Shown: positions 17,155 through 25,841 of the stretch, in pieces
Layout: each line of letters opens with the position of its first letter
Numbering within the stretch: position 1 is the first letter of the stretch
Assembly (NCBI RefSeq): GCF_001553005.1
Contig: NZ_KQ959899.1
Span: forward strand, 5,140 to 69,139
Direction of reading: 5' to 3'
Length of the DNA: 64,000 nucleotides
From: Gemelliphila asaccharolytica
GTDB lineage: Bacteria; Bacillota; Bacilli; Staphylococcales; Gemellaceae
Translations under genes and position numbers: made by a program
Notes under the pieces: model-generated
Databases searched by the model: none
Told to the model about the DNA's origin: nothing
What the model saw: the letters and a program-made list of their open reading frames with translations, nothing else

Positions 17155-18709
17155 TATTTTTCACTTCCTCTCTTAGTACAAGTCCACACTTTAAATGAAA
17201 ATCAAGAGTCTCTCTATTGACAACCTGTATGTGATCAATGATTTCTTCAAACATGTCATCTTCAAAGTGATCTATCATTTCACTTTTTCCTAAGATTCCT
17301 ATTAGTTTTTCAAGTTCTCTTATTTCTTCATCATTTCCCAGAATGGATTTTTGACTTCTTTCCTTTTCCCTAAGTAGCTTCCTTTCTTCATTTGAAATCT
17401 CACTGCTTTCTTTTGTGTAAATACTTGCATCTAAAACTCCTGATGTTATCAGTTTGTTTAAGACCTCTTTTCTTTCTTTTAGTTTTTCTAAGCTTTCTTC
17501 TATTTTGTTTATCTTCTCGACTTCTTCTCTGCTGTCTACTCTTTTTAAGGATTCTAAAAGTGGTGTAAGGATACTATCTTTTCCAAAGATTAGCTTATTA
17601 ACTAGAGTCACAAAAGCTAGTTTTATGTCCTTGTCCTTAATAAACTTCATGGAACATTTATTTATATCTTTTAGGTGCTCACTACAAGTCCAAGCTATAT
17701 ATTTATCTTTACCATTATAGTGATGTCTTCTTTTAAAGCTTGAACCACACTCGCCACACTTGATTTTCCCCGATAGGCTATATCTATTTTGATATCTTTT
17801 AGTGTTTTCTCCATTTCCTTTTGCTAGGGCTCTAAGTCTTATTAACTCTTGTACTTTCTCAAAGTCCTCTCTACTTACTATGGCTTCATGGTTGTCTATA
17901 ATCTTATACTGGTCTTCTTCTCCCTTATTTTTATGTCTATCATAATTTTCATCTGTATAGGTCTTTTGGTAGATAACATCCCCTGTATATTTTTCATTCT
18001 TTAAGATTCCGTTTATAGTTGATCCATGCCAGCTTGCTCCTTTTTGTCCTTTAATCTTTCTCTTATTTAAATCTTCTGCAATTTTATGTGTTCCCTTACC
18101 TGAAAGATACTTTTCAAAGATCTCTTTTATTATTTTTCCTTCTTCTTCGTTAACTACCATCTTTCCGTCTATGTTCTCATAGCCATAAGGTGGGCTTGAT
18201 ATAATAAACGTTCCATTTTGAAATCTTTTCTTTATGGACCACTTATTATTTTCTGATATAGACCTGGACTCACTTTCTGCAAGGGATGAAAGTATGGATA
18301 GCATCAACTCACTTTCCATGGTTCTTGTATCAATGTTTTCTTTTTCAAAATAGATACCAATGTTTAAATCAAGAAGTCTTCTTACGATTTCCAAACAATC
18401 TGTTGTGTTTCTTGCAAGCCTTGAGATGGATTTGGTTAGAATAAAATCTATTTTTCCGTCTTCACAGTCTTTTAACATTTTTAAGAGACCGTCTCTACGT
18501 TCTTTCTTTGTTCCAGTTATCCCTTCATCAAAGTATAGGCCTGCAAACGTATATGTCTTGTTCTCAGATATCATCTTTTTGTAGTGTGCTTTTTGTGTTT
18601 TAAGACTTACTAGCTGATCTTCCTCATCTGTCGATACTCTTGCATAGGCAGCGACTCTTAATACTGATTCTTCTTTTTGATTTGCTTCTATTTTGGTTAT
18701 CTTTTTCAT
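17147..18709 (-). CDS. Large serine recombinase (first of three)
   Basis: This 520-aa protein begins with a resolvase domain ([24 protein letters not shown]). A recombinase domain follows, then a zinc ribbon CGECGSSF with CSEHLKDINKC, and a coiled-coil tail (EEVEKINKIEESLEKLKERK). It is the first gene of the three-recombinase operon. Its promoter is the conserved CTTGATA-N17-GAATAT site at 18737-18765. It differs enough from the gene at 15183 that the two are paralogues, not a recent duplication. It probably acts in integration or excision of the element it belongs to. Confidence 0.93.
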   Translation of the reverse strand: MKKITKIEANQKEESVLRVAAYARVSTDEEDQLVSLKTQKAHYKKMISENKTYTFAGLYFDEGITGTKKERRDGLLKMLKDCEDGKIDFILTKSISRLARNTTDCLEIVRRLLDLNIGIYFEKENIDTRTMESELMLSILSSLAESESRSISENNKWSIKKRFQNGTFIISSPPYGYENIDGKMVVNEEEGKIIKEIFEKYLSGKGTHKIAEDLNKRKIKGQKGASWHGSTINGILKNEKYTGDVIYQKTYTDENYDRHKNKGEEDQYKIIDNHEAIVSREDFEKVQELIRLRALAKGNGENTKRYQNRYSLSGKIKCGECGSSFKRRHHYNGKDKYIAWTCSEHLKDINKCSMKFIKDKDIKLAFVTLVNKLIFGKDSILTPLLESLKRVDSREEVEKINKIEESLEKLKERKEVLNKLITSGVLDASIYTKESSEISNEERKLLREKERSQKSILGNDEEIRELEKLIGILGKSEMIDHFEDDMFEEIIDHIQVVNRETLDFHLKCGLVLREEVKNNV

Positions 18710-18736
18710 CGTCTCACCTCTCTTTCTATTAGTGCT

Positions 18737-18765
18737 ATATTCCCGTACAAGTGAGTATATATCAA
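18737..18765 (-). promoter_or_regulatory. Promoter of the recombinase operon
   Basis: On the minus strand CTTGATA, a 17-bp spacer ending GTACGG and GAATAT lie 28 bp before the recombinase ATG. The same GTACGG/TACGGGAATAT block recurs before prophage genes at 41990 and, less exactly, at 42394. Confidence 0.6.
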
Positions 18766-18768
18766 GTC

Positions 18769-18978
18769 TTATAGCAATAATTCTGAAAGAATAGGTCTGA
18801 ATTTTTTAATGTTTTCTCTCCTAATTTTTCTATATTCTTCAAGACTAATTTCATCTAAAAGAAAGAGGTCTTGGATGATCTTATCAGATAGATAAAAGTT
18901 AAGCTCTGCCTTTAAATCCCTTTCTGTATATTCGGTTTTTAAAGTTTCTTTTCTACCTTCAAACTTTTCTACTCTCAT
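18769..18978 (-). CDS. 69-aa small protein upstream of the recombinases (SHOCT-like tail)
   Basis: The charged 69-aa protein contains LFLLDEISLEEYRKIRREN, which resembles the short SHOCT-type C-terminal helical motif found in small proteins next to clostridial recombinases. It has a GGAGG site. It sits just upstream of the recombinase promoter and reads in the same direction. I infer an accessory or regulatory role for the element. No catalytic motif is seen. Confidence 0.6.
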   Translation of the reverse strand: MRVEKFEGRKETLKTEYTERDLKAELNFYLSDKIIQDLFLLDEISLEEYRKIRRENIKKFRPILSELLL

Positions 18979-19102
18979 ACTCCACCTCCTATATCACAGT
19001 CAAAGAAATCAGTTCTATTTTTAACCTTAATTTTCTTTCCTCTATATTCCTTAGGACATATGGAGTGACTTTGAGTAAAAATTAAATAATTAAAAGTTTA
19101 GA

Positions 19103-19147
19103 TAAAAAAAGACCTATCAGCATTTATGTGCGAATACCAATAGGTCT
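19103..19147 (-). terminator. Rho-independent terminator upstream of the recombinase region
   Basis: On the minus strand AGACCTAT (19147-19140) pairs with ATAGGTCT (19117-19110) and is followed by TTTTTTTAT. It insulates the recombinase operon from leftward transcription. The switch to GC-richer remnant DNA follows at about 19190. Confidence 0.7.
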
Positions 19148-19189
19148 AATATAATATTAGATTTTTATGTAATGATACTGTTCTTTAAG

Positions 19190-19395
19190 GAGGGTCGGGC
19201 TGGCACAGGCCGGAAAAAAGGTGCTTCTCATTGACTGACAGCCCTCCCTGGGTATGCTTACGGTCAACGCCCATGCAGCCGAGGGCAAGAGCATCTTCGC
19301 CCACGATCCGGGTGGCAAAGTGGCGGAAGGTTATGCAAATCTGATCAAGGAGGTGTTGAAACTTGAACAGCAGTGCGAAAAAAGTAGAACTGGCA
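19190..19395 (+). pseudogene. ParA-like partition ATPase, remnant
   Basis: The fragment reads AQAGKKVLLID, then a stop, then VNAHAAEGKSIFAHDPGGKV and AEGYANLIKEVLKLEQQCEK. These are parts of a ParA/Soj ATPase of Tn1549-type conjugative elements, with the centre deleted. The base composition is clearly more GC-rich than the DNA on either side, so it came with a foreign element. Confidence 0.65.
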
Positions 19396-20080
19396 TCAGT
19401 AGATGACCTGTTCTCCACAGAGGAAAATCACACCGACGCGGGGCGGGAAAAGATGGTGGAAATCCTTCTGATCGAGATGCACCCGTTCAAGGACCACCCT
19501 TTTAAGGTCAAGGACTATGAGGCCATGATGAAAACTGCCGACAGTATCCTGCAGTATGGGGTGCTGGTTCCGGAGATTGCCCGCTCTGACCCCAATGGCG
19601 GTTATTAACTGGTAACCGGACACAGGCGGCATCGGGCCAGCCATCTGGCGGAGAAAGAGACAATGCCGGTCATTGTCCGGGATTTGACGATGACGTCGCC
19701 ACCATCATCCTGGTTGACAGCGACTTGCAGTGAGAAGAACTCCTCCCCAGTGAAAGGGCTTTTGCCTACAAGATGAAGTTGGAGGCTATGAAACATCAGG
19801 GTGAACGTATGGATTTAACTTGTGCAAAACTTGGGCACAAGTCCAATGGAAAGAAATCCAGGGATATTTTGGCGGAGCAGATCGGACAAAGTAAAACTCA
19901 GATTCAAAATACATTCGCCTGACAGAGTTAATTCCCGAACTATTGAACATGGTGGACGAGAAGAAAATCGCCTTTAATCCGGCCTATGAGGTGTCTTTTC
20001 TCAAACCAGAGGAACAGCAGATGCTTTTAGAAACGATGGATTATGAGCAGGTCACCCATTCTCTCTAAGGTCCAGCGCAT
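19363..20080 (+). pseudogene. ParB/RepB-like partition protein, frameshifted
   Basis: The ParB N-terminal domain is readable: EMHPFKDHPFKVKDYEAMM then SILQYGVLVPEIARS. A TAA follows where the family has Glu, then LVTGHRRHRASHLAEKETMP. A frameshift near 19685, an in-frame TGA, and further segments come next (SERAFAYKMKLEAMKHQGER, ILAEQIGQSKTQIQ, LTELIPELLNMVDEKKIAFN). At least two stops and two frameshifts make it non-functional. It partners the ParA remnant and is typical of the Tn1549 family. The GC-rich composition ends by about 20340. Confidence 0.75.
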
Positions 20081-20154
20081 GGAGGAAACCATCATCAAAC
20101 TGCTGGAACAATGGCAGCGCAAGGGAGCCGCAGCTATCCTTGAGCATTTCTTGC

Positions 20155-20335
20155 CGGTATTTACTATTTTGAGATTCATTGTGATACATATAATGAATTG
20201 GGCACACGCTGCACTACCTTTATGGAAATGTAGGAGGAATTTAAAAATATCACTTTCAGCACAGTGGAAGATGACGCAGGAACGTTCAGGAAGGGTGGAA
20301 GCTTTTACGCATGATTTAAAAACACCAGGGTGCTT
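20155..20335 (+). other. Small debris of the same conjugative element
   Basis: Fragments read FEIHCDTYNELGTRCTTFME, then EEFKNITFSTVEDDAGTFRK, in one frame with a stop. They look like the end of another small ICE protein fused by deletion to the ParB remnant. There is no start codon or intact reading frame. Confidence 0.35.
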
Positions 20336-20336
20336 T

Positions 20337-20894
20337 TCAAGAATTAGATGCAATTATTTGTAGCATCATTTTAGATATTTCTTTTGGAGACGGACGATTT
20401 TCCATTTGAATCCATTCGGAAAGAAGATTCCAAAGTGCACCGGCACTGACGAGCAGTGCAGCTTTCCTTTCAAAGATGCTGTCGTACAAATTTTGATTTC
20501 CACGAACGGTATCATGAATCACAGGTAAGGCCTGATTGAATTCTTCCAGCAGATAATAGAATAGATGATTCTGTTGCAAAAGACGCAAAAAGTCGATTTG
20601 TTTCTCCCAAAAGGTAAAAAACACTTCCACAATCTGCTCCAGTGTATAGTGCCTGTCTTTTTGAAAATAAGTAATGTAGTCCTCACATCTTTCTAAGAAG
20701 CATTGCTGTAATACCTGCTCCTTCGAATCAAAGATCCTATAAAAAGTTCTTCTTGATAAAAGCGCATGTTCGGCGATTTCTGTTACGGTAATACGAGCGT
20801 AGTCTTTTTGGCTCATAAGATCCAACAAGGACTGCATAAACCATTGACGGGATTGCTCAGCGATGGGATTCTTTTCCTTTTTTACCAACCTCAT
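20337..20894 (-). CDS. TetR family transcriptional regulator
   Basis: The start at 20894 is set by AGGAGG 7 bp upstream. This 185-aa protein has an N-terminal TetR HTH (ITVTEIAEHALLSRRTFYRIF) and an all-helical ligand domain. It is divergent from the HXXEE/hydrolase pair, and the 130-bp space between 20894 and 21024 should hold both promoters and its operator. It probably represses that pair until a small molecule binds. The ligand is unknown. Confidence 0.88.
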   Translation of the reverse strand: MRLVKKEKNPIAEQSRQWFMQSLLDLMSQKDYARITVTEIAEHALLSRRTFYRIFDSKEQVLQQCFLERCEDYITYFQKDRHYTLEQIVEVFFTFWEKQIDFLRLLQQNHLFYYLLEEFNQALPVIHDTVRGNQNLYDSIFERKAALLVSAGALWNLLSEWIQMENRPSPKEISKMMLQIIASNS

Positions 20895-21023
20895 TTTGTT
20901 CCTCCTGTCACACTTTTTCGGGATTGTAGCACTTGAACCGCTTATATTGACAATCATGTCTTATTGAGTATACTATAAATTAGAAAGTGACACAAGTGAG
21001 ACAGATAAAGGAGGCTCAATTTT

Positions 21024-21545
21024 ATGAATACAATAAATACGATTGTTTGGCTGTTCCCTGTTATTTTTATGCTGCATGACTTCGAGGAGATTATTTTTGT
21101 GGAGGCATGGAAACAGAAATATAAAAGAAAAATACAAACAACAAAAATGAAGAAGATTCCATTTGCCGATTTGGGAAGCACACCGTCATTTTCCATTGGT
21201 GTATTGATTGAATTTTTCATTATTTCAGCTTTATCCCTCTCTGCTTGTATCTTTGATTGGTACTTTTTGTGGCTGGGATTATTTTTTGGATTTACCTTTC
21301 ACCTGATTGTGCATTGTATATTGGCGTTGCAATTTAATGGCTATGTACCCGGAGTTGTCACCGCAATCCCGTTCCTTCCGTTATGCTTTTATATCATTTG
21401 GGTTTCAAATAAATTCCTTTCTTTTACCACAGCTCAATTATGGATCAGTTGTGTAGTAGGCGCTATTTTGATGCTCTTAATGGTGGCTATTTTGCATAGA
21501 TGTATGAAATCTTTTGAAACTTTTATCAAAAAGTGGGAAATTTAA
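21024..21545 (+). CDS. HXXEE domain membrane protein
   Basis: This 173-aa protein has about five membrane helices and an N-terminal LHDFEEIIF motif, the HxxEE signature of a membrane family whose biochemical role is not established. It is preceded by AAAGGAGG. It is the first gene of a two-gene unit with the hydrolase (38-bp gap), divergent from the TetR gene, so the three form a regulated module. Composition is near that of a clostridial chromosome, unlike the GC-rich remnant before it. Confidence 0.8.
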   Translation: MNTINTIVWLFPVIFMLHDFEEIIFVEAWKQKYKRKIQTTKMKKIPFADLGSTPSFSIGVLIEFFIISALSLSACIFDWYFLWLGLFFGFTFHLIVHCILALQFNGYVPGVVTAIPFLPLCFYIIWVSNKFLSFTTAQLWISCVVGAILMLLMVAILHRCMKSFETFIKKWEI

Positions 21546-21583
21546 TTACACACAAATAGCAAATTTTTAAGGAGGTCTTTTGC

Positions 21584-22765
21584 ATGGAGTTGAAATTTAA
21601 ACAAGGTATGTATCACCTAAATCCTGATCCTAATTTTAACTTTCAGCTTAACCGCGTCATTCTTTGGAATGGCGGGAATTTAAACGATGTGATGCAGTCT
21701 GCCAAAAAGATTACAGACAGCACAAGCTGGAAGAAGGAAATGATTTACCTTGGGGATCATGCACTCTCTCAAAACAGAATCCCTCAGGCAATTGCATATT
21801 ACCGAATGAGCGAATTTTTTGATGTAAATCCTGGCAACAAGGAATACTATATAAAAGCCACGGAACTGTTTTATGAGTATTACCATTCTTATTTCGATGA
21901 GGGACGTGTCCAGAAAATTCAAGTTCCATATGAAGATGTTATGCTGCCAATCATGGTTGCAAAAGCTCAAAAACAATGTAAGGGCACCATTCTTTTACAC
22001 GGTGGTAACGATTCATGCTTTGAGGAAATGTTTTTGCCGATGTTATATCTTTCTGAACAAGGGTATGATGTATATCTATTTGAAGGTCCTGGACAAGGCA
22101 ACGTTATTCGTGTTCAAGGGAAACACTTTACATATGCTTGGGAACATCCAGTCAAAGAAATATTAGATTTCTTTCACTTGAATAACGTCATTATTATTGG
22201 TGTTTCTTTGGGAGCTATGCTGGCCCTGCGTGCTGCTGCATTTGACAAAAGAATTACAAGGGTTGTATCTTGGTCTGTTTTACCGGACTTTCTAGACGTG
22301 GTTCTCGACCAAATACCAAAAAATGTAGGCGGTATTGTTAGGTTTATGTTGAAACATAATCTCAGCATCGTTCTCAGCCCTATTCTTTGCATGATGAAAT
22401 TGATACGTAAGAATGACCCATTATTTCAATGGGGTGTCAATCATGGAATGTACGCCTATGGAGCTGACAGCATTTATGATTATCTGAAGAAAGTGAGTAA
22501 ATATCAGATTATGGATGTGGCCTCCATGATTGAACAAGATGTATTGATTCTTGGTGCCAACCAAGACCACCTCGTTGATTACCGAATGATCGGCAAAGAA
22601 ATCAACGCACTTACCAATGCGAACTCTCTCACATTTCGCCTTTTTACTGAAAAAGAAAATGCGGGAAATCATTGCAATTTAGGAAATGCCAAACTGGCTT
22701 TAGATGTGATACTGCAATGGTTGACATTTTTAAAACATCGTGATTTAGAAGTTAGAAAGAATTGA
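21584..22765 (+). CDS. Alpha/beta hydrolase family protein
   Basis: This 393-aa protein has a helical N-terminal domain, then an alpha/beta-hydrolase core: oxyanion segment ILLHGGNDS, nucleophile elbow GVSLGA (serine), a late acid region (LGANQDHLVDYRMI) and a His near the C-terminus (GNHCNLGN). The layout resembles the C-C hydrolases and esterases with an N-terminal cap (DUF1100-like). There is no signal peptide. The substrate is unknown. It may detoxify a compound sensed by the TetR regulator. The ribosome binding site is AAGGAGG. Confidence 0.85.
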   Translation: MELKFKQGMYHLNPDPNFNFQLNRVILWNGGNLNDVMQSAKKITDSTSWKKEMIYLGDHALSQNRIPQAIAYYRMSEFFDVNPGNKEYYIKATELFYEYYHSYFDEGRVQKIQVPYEDVMLPIMVAKAQKQCKGTILLHGGNDSCFEEMFLPMLYLSEQGYDVYLFEGPGQGNVIRVQGKHFTYAWEHPVKEILDFFHLNNVIIIGVSLGAMLALRAAAFDKRITRVVSWSVLPDFLDVVLDQIPKNVGGIVRFMLKHNLSIVLSPILCMMKLIRKNDPLFQWGVNHGMYAYGADSIYDYLKKVSKYQIMDVASMIEQDVLILGANQDHLVDYRMIGKEINALTNANSLTFRLFTEKENAGNHCNLGNAKLALDVILQWLTFLKHRDLEVRKN

Positions 22766-22781
22766 ATTCATTTCAAGAATA

Positions 22782-23145
22782 TCATGTACATCTATCCTGC
22801 AGGGTATAAGGTCTTTGTACGTTAACATATATATTACCGATGCCAATTAGCCTTGCTATGGTTCGAGACACTTCACTTGGTGTATAGGATTGCCCATTGC
22901 TCTTACCTGATTCTTGAGCAAGTTTCATCATAAAGTACTCATAAGCATCTCCGATAATGTCATCGCCACTTGCCATGTTGCTTTTGAAATCAATAGCAGG
23001 GTCTTGAAATACTTTAATATGGCCTGAAACCTTATCAACCAGTTCCTTGCCTTTACCAAGCTCTTCCGGATTGTTAAAACTTACATCAGGAAGCAAGCCT
23101 TTCAGTTTGTTATTTTCTAAAAACAGTTGAATGATGATATTGAAC
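22782..23145 (-). pseudogene. Type I restriction methyltransferase (HsdM), internal fragment
   Basis: Coding runs from about 23143 (FNIIIQLFLENNKLKGLLPD) through DDIIGDAYEYFMMKLAQESG and GQSYTPSEVSRTIARLIGIG. That is the HsdM region just before motif I. It then diverges and stops. The 5' end is cut exactly at an IS-like terminus, and motifs I (catalytic SAM-binding) and IV are missing. No HsdS or HsdR is nearby. Confidence 0.75.
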
Positions 23146-23194
23146 TGACCCCCAAAAGTTAGACAAAAAAAATAACTGAAGGATGTCAGTTCAA
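23140..23194. mobile_element. IS-like terminal remnant with inverted repeat
   Basis: TGACCCCCAAAAGTTAGAC (23146-23164) resembles the terminal repeats of IS3-family elements. TTGAACTGAC at 23140 and GTCAGTTCAA at 23185 form a 10-bp inverted repeat around it. No transposase remains. It marks the junction of the HsdM fragment and the prophage lysis end. Confidence 0.4.
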
Positions 23195-23233
23195 ACTTCT
23201 AAATTAGAAGTATATCAGGATTTAATTGATATA

Positions 23234-24043
23234 TTAAATTAATTCGTTTACTCTCCTCTGAATAGCATAATAATCGTATCCAGCGTTAGTTAACCTTCTT
23301 TTTCTTTCTTCTCCATTTCCCCACTTTCCACTTATAACCTCCCTTGCTAATTGATCAATTGTCTTTTCTAGTGGATATACTTTTGTGCCATTAGTGTCAA
23401 ATACTTTGAACCCGAATTTATCTGCACATCTTTTAGCATTATCTAAATTCTTAAATGCACCTTTCTGACTTTTTACATCAGACCAAGAATTTCTAACCCT
23501 ATATAGTCCACCTGTTGGTTTACCAACAGTTTTATTGCCTTTTAGTCTTTTATTGACCTCATTTGCTATATATGGAAACTTACTGCCAAGGTATGGTCCT
23601 GGGCAGTTAGTGTTTGAATACCACTCATGTTTTTGAAGTACACCACCCTTGCCTCCAGTGTAGGTACAAGGATAGATTCCATTTCTCCTACAGATGTCTG
23701 TTACTAAATCAATTAGTCTATTCAAAACGTAATCAGAAACTAACCACTGAGGTCCTCTCGTAGAGTTCCCTACTTCAATTGTTACTGCTCTATTGTCACA
23801 CCATGAAGATGATGTTGTCCACGCTCTATTAGATTCATCTACTCCTAAAACAATAACTCCGTCTGAGCCTAAATTATAATTGGCAGATGCTTGTCGTGAC
23901 CTTGGTATAAATACACTTGCAAGGTTTTTCCCGCCTATAACTCCTGCTGCGTGGTGTATAGCGATTTTTGTTATCTTCTGATTTCTTCTTCCACTATGAT
24001 TTGGAGAGAGAATTCTTACTTGTGCTAATGGGCTATTACTCAT
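23234..24043 (-). CDS. Phage endolysin: N-acetylmuramoyl-L-alanine amidase with CW_7 domain
   Basis: This 269-aa protein has an Amidase_2-type catalytic domain (IAIHHAAG with zinc-binding His, WCDNRAVTIEV, HEWYSNTNCPG) at residues 15-165. A linker with a SPOR-like stretch (LYRVRNSWSDVKSQKGAFKN) follows, and a C-terminal Cpl-7/CW_7 cell-wall binding repeat (AREVISGKWGNGEERKRRL) at about 228-269. It cleaves the amide bond between MurNAc and the peptide stem to lyse the host. There is no signal peptide, so it depends on the holin encoded 1 bp upstream. Confidence 0.93.
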   Translation of the reverse strand: MSNSPLAQVRILSPNHSGRRNQKITKIAIHHAAGVIGGKNLASVFIPRSRQASANYNLGSDGVIVLGVDESNRAWTTSSSWCDNRAVTIEVGNSTRGPQWLVSDYVLNRLIDLVTDICRRNGIYPCTYTGGKGGVLQKHEWYSNTNCPGPYLGSKFPYIANEVNKRLKGNKTVGKPTGGLYRVRNSWSDVKSQKGAFKNLDNAKRCADKFGFKVFDTNGTKVYPLEKTIDQLAREVISGKWGNGEERKRRLTNAGYDYYAIQRRVNELI

Positions 24044-24445
24044 TTATTTTTCCTCCTTAAATTGTTTTAATATATCTTTTAATTTTTCTGGTACTGGCAA
24101 ACCTAAAGCTATAGAATTTTCTAATATAGAAAGCCCCTCATTGGCTATATAAAAAAAGATGATGGCTGTTCTTATCATGGTTCCATCACCTTTAATTAAG
24201 TTTACATCACATAGGTTTGCTATTCCTACAACTATAAAAATCATAATCTTTTTAGCTATCCCTTTAAATCCTATAGATGAGGATAGCTTTTTTTCGACCC
24301 CTGCTCTTAAAACTCCTGTCAAATAATCAGCTATTACAAAAGCAAGAAGCGTGTAAATAAAAGCATCTACACTTCCAAGATAAAATCCCAACCATCCTCC
24401 AATAGCTGTAAAGCATACTTTTAGTATCTCAAAGAATTTGTTCAT
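24044..24445 (-). CDS. Phage holin (holin_4 / toxin-secretion family)
   Basis: This 133-aa protein has three or four hydrophobic helices and the family-type segment LLAFVIADYLTGVLRA. It then has a lysine-rich stretch and SSIGFKGIAKKIMIFIVVGI. It forms membrane lesions that release the amidase to the wall. It abuts the endolysin gene, forming the standard two-gene lysis cassette. The start has AGGAGG. Confidence 0.92.
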   Translation of the reverse strand: MNKFFEILKVCFTAIGGWLGFYLGSVDAFIYTLLAFVIADYLTGVLRAGVEKKLSSSIGFKGIAKKIMIFIVVGIANLCDVNLIKGDGTMIRTAIIFFYIANEGLSILENSIALGLPVPEKLKDILKQFKEEK

Positions 24446-24446
24446 T

Positions 24447-25841
24447 TTATTCCTCCTCTGTTAATGTGTAAGTTATTTTCATTGTCTTGTCCGCCGTTTT
24501 TAATATTGGACTAGATAGGTTATTAATTGTTCCTAGATATGGGGTGTGAAGATAAAGAGTTTTATATAGAGTTTCTTCATCTGAACTATAACCAATCATA
24601 AACGACCCCATTGGAATTAAAGACGTCCTTATATAATCTAATCCAATTCCCGAAAATTGATTTTTTCCATAATTTTTAATTAACTCATCTTTAGAATTGA
24701 TTATAAAGTCATAGCCTAAAATATAATCTCCCCACTCGTATAAATAGTTATAAGTATATTTACCATAGTCAAAATCCGACTTAAAGCCTAAGTCAATCTT
24801 AGTGATATCTACAGGATTATTTGCGTTTATCTTATATACTTCCTTTTTACTATCAGCCATTGCGTATAGATATCCATTCTTCATTAGACTTGCTGTCATC
24901 TTAAATGGATAATTTGCATCGTTACTTCTATATTCCCCAATCCTATTTAGATTAATATTATTTAGAGTCCATTTATTGTAAGTTACAGAATAATCATTTT
25001 TATTTATTTTTACTCTTCTTAATACAACATTATTATTAGTATTTTTTGCGTTAAATCCATACCAGTAACCATCTTTACCATCCATGAAATTAGCATAATA
25101 CCAGCTATATTTTTCTTCAAAAAATTCTTCAAGAATTACGCTTACCTTTTCTATAGTTTTATTTCCGTATCCATTAATAGGATCATTTAATCCTACACTC
25201 GAAAGAGGCTCTTTAAATTTGATTATATCTAAAGTTTTATTTTCTCTAGGGTATAAAGATATTAAAACATTATTAGCTAGATCAGCCTCAACTAATCCAA
25301 GATATGCTCTTAAGACATCATATTTATTTGAATACTTGTACAGCCTGTTTAATCTAAGACAGGCTTCCCTACCATACTCATCCCCGTAAAAATTTCTTCC
25401 AGCTCTATAATGTGTTAATGCCAACGAAGAGATTCTTCCGTTTGCCTGTGATGTAGAAAAATCCCACACAAACTTGTAACCATTTTCAAGAGGGGTTGAT
25501 TCATTAAGATTTACTGAACCTCTTCTTGGTGCATCCGTTGAATTTACATCATTAGATGCATAACCTATGATTTGATTATCAGAAGGAGCAAATATTTTGT
25601 TTGGATCTTCTTCTAATTTATCCTCAAAAAGAAGTATTCCTCCATAGCATTTAGTTGCTATAGGAAAAATCTCATCTTCAAACTTGGTCAAATTGTTCGT
25701 TTGAATAGGATACATAAGTCCTGATGGATTCAGTCTTAATAAATCTGGGACTGCATTTGTTACTAAATTTTCTTCTTCGTATACCTCTTTCTTGTTTGTC
25801 CACACATCAGTTAGTTCAATGACTGATTTACCCTTAAGCAT
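24447..25841 (-). CDS. Phage tail-tip / putative receptor-binding protein
   Basis: The start at 25841 is chosen for AGGAGG 7 bp upstream, giving 464 aa and an 8-bp overlap with the previous tail gene. The N-terminus (VIELTDVWTNKKEVYEEENL) resembles small phage structural proteins. The rest is rich in aromatic and Asn residues with beta-strand character. Position between the tail-tip protein and the holin is where siphophages keep fibres or receptor-binding proteins. Recognition of the host surface is inferred. Confidence 0.65.
   Translation of the reverse strand: MLKGKSVIELTDVWTNKKEVYEEENLVTNAVPDLLRLNPSGLMYPIQTNNLTKFEDEIFPIATKCYGGILLFEDKLEEDPNKIFAPSDNQIIGYASNDVNSTDAPRRGSVNLNESTPLENGYKFVWDFSTSQANGRISSLALTHYRAGRNFYGDEYGREACLRLNRLYKYSNKYDVLRAYLGLVEADLANNVLISLYPRENKTLDIIKFKEPLSSVGLNDPINGYGNKTIEKVSVILEEFFEEKYSWYYANFMDGKDGYWYGFNAKNTNNNVVLRRVKINKNDYSVTYNKWTLNNINLNRIGEYRSNDANYPFKMTASLMKNGYLYAMADSKKEVYKINANNPVDITKIDLGFKSDFDYGKYTYNYLYEWGDYILGYDFIINSKDELIKNYGKNQFSGIGLDYIRTSLIPMGSFMIGYSSDEETLYKTLYLHTPYLGTINNLSSPILKTADKTMKITYTLTEEE

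Noticed and set aside
20299..20335. VEAFTHDLKTP resembles a histidine kinase phosphoacceptor box.
   Set aside because: Only about 11 residues match, no kinase sequence follows, and the other frame reads as the end of an ICE protein. A chance or short recombination scar is more likely.
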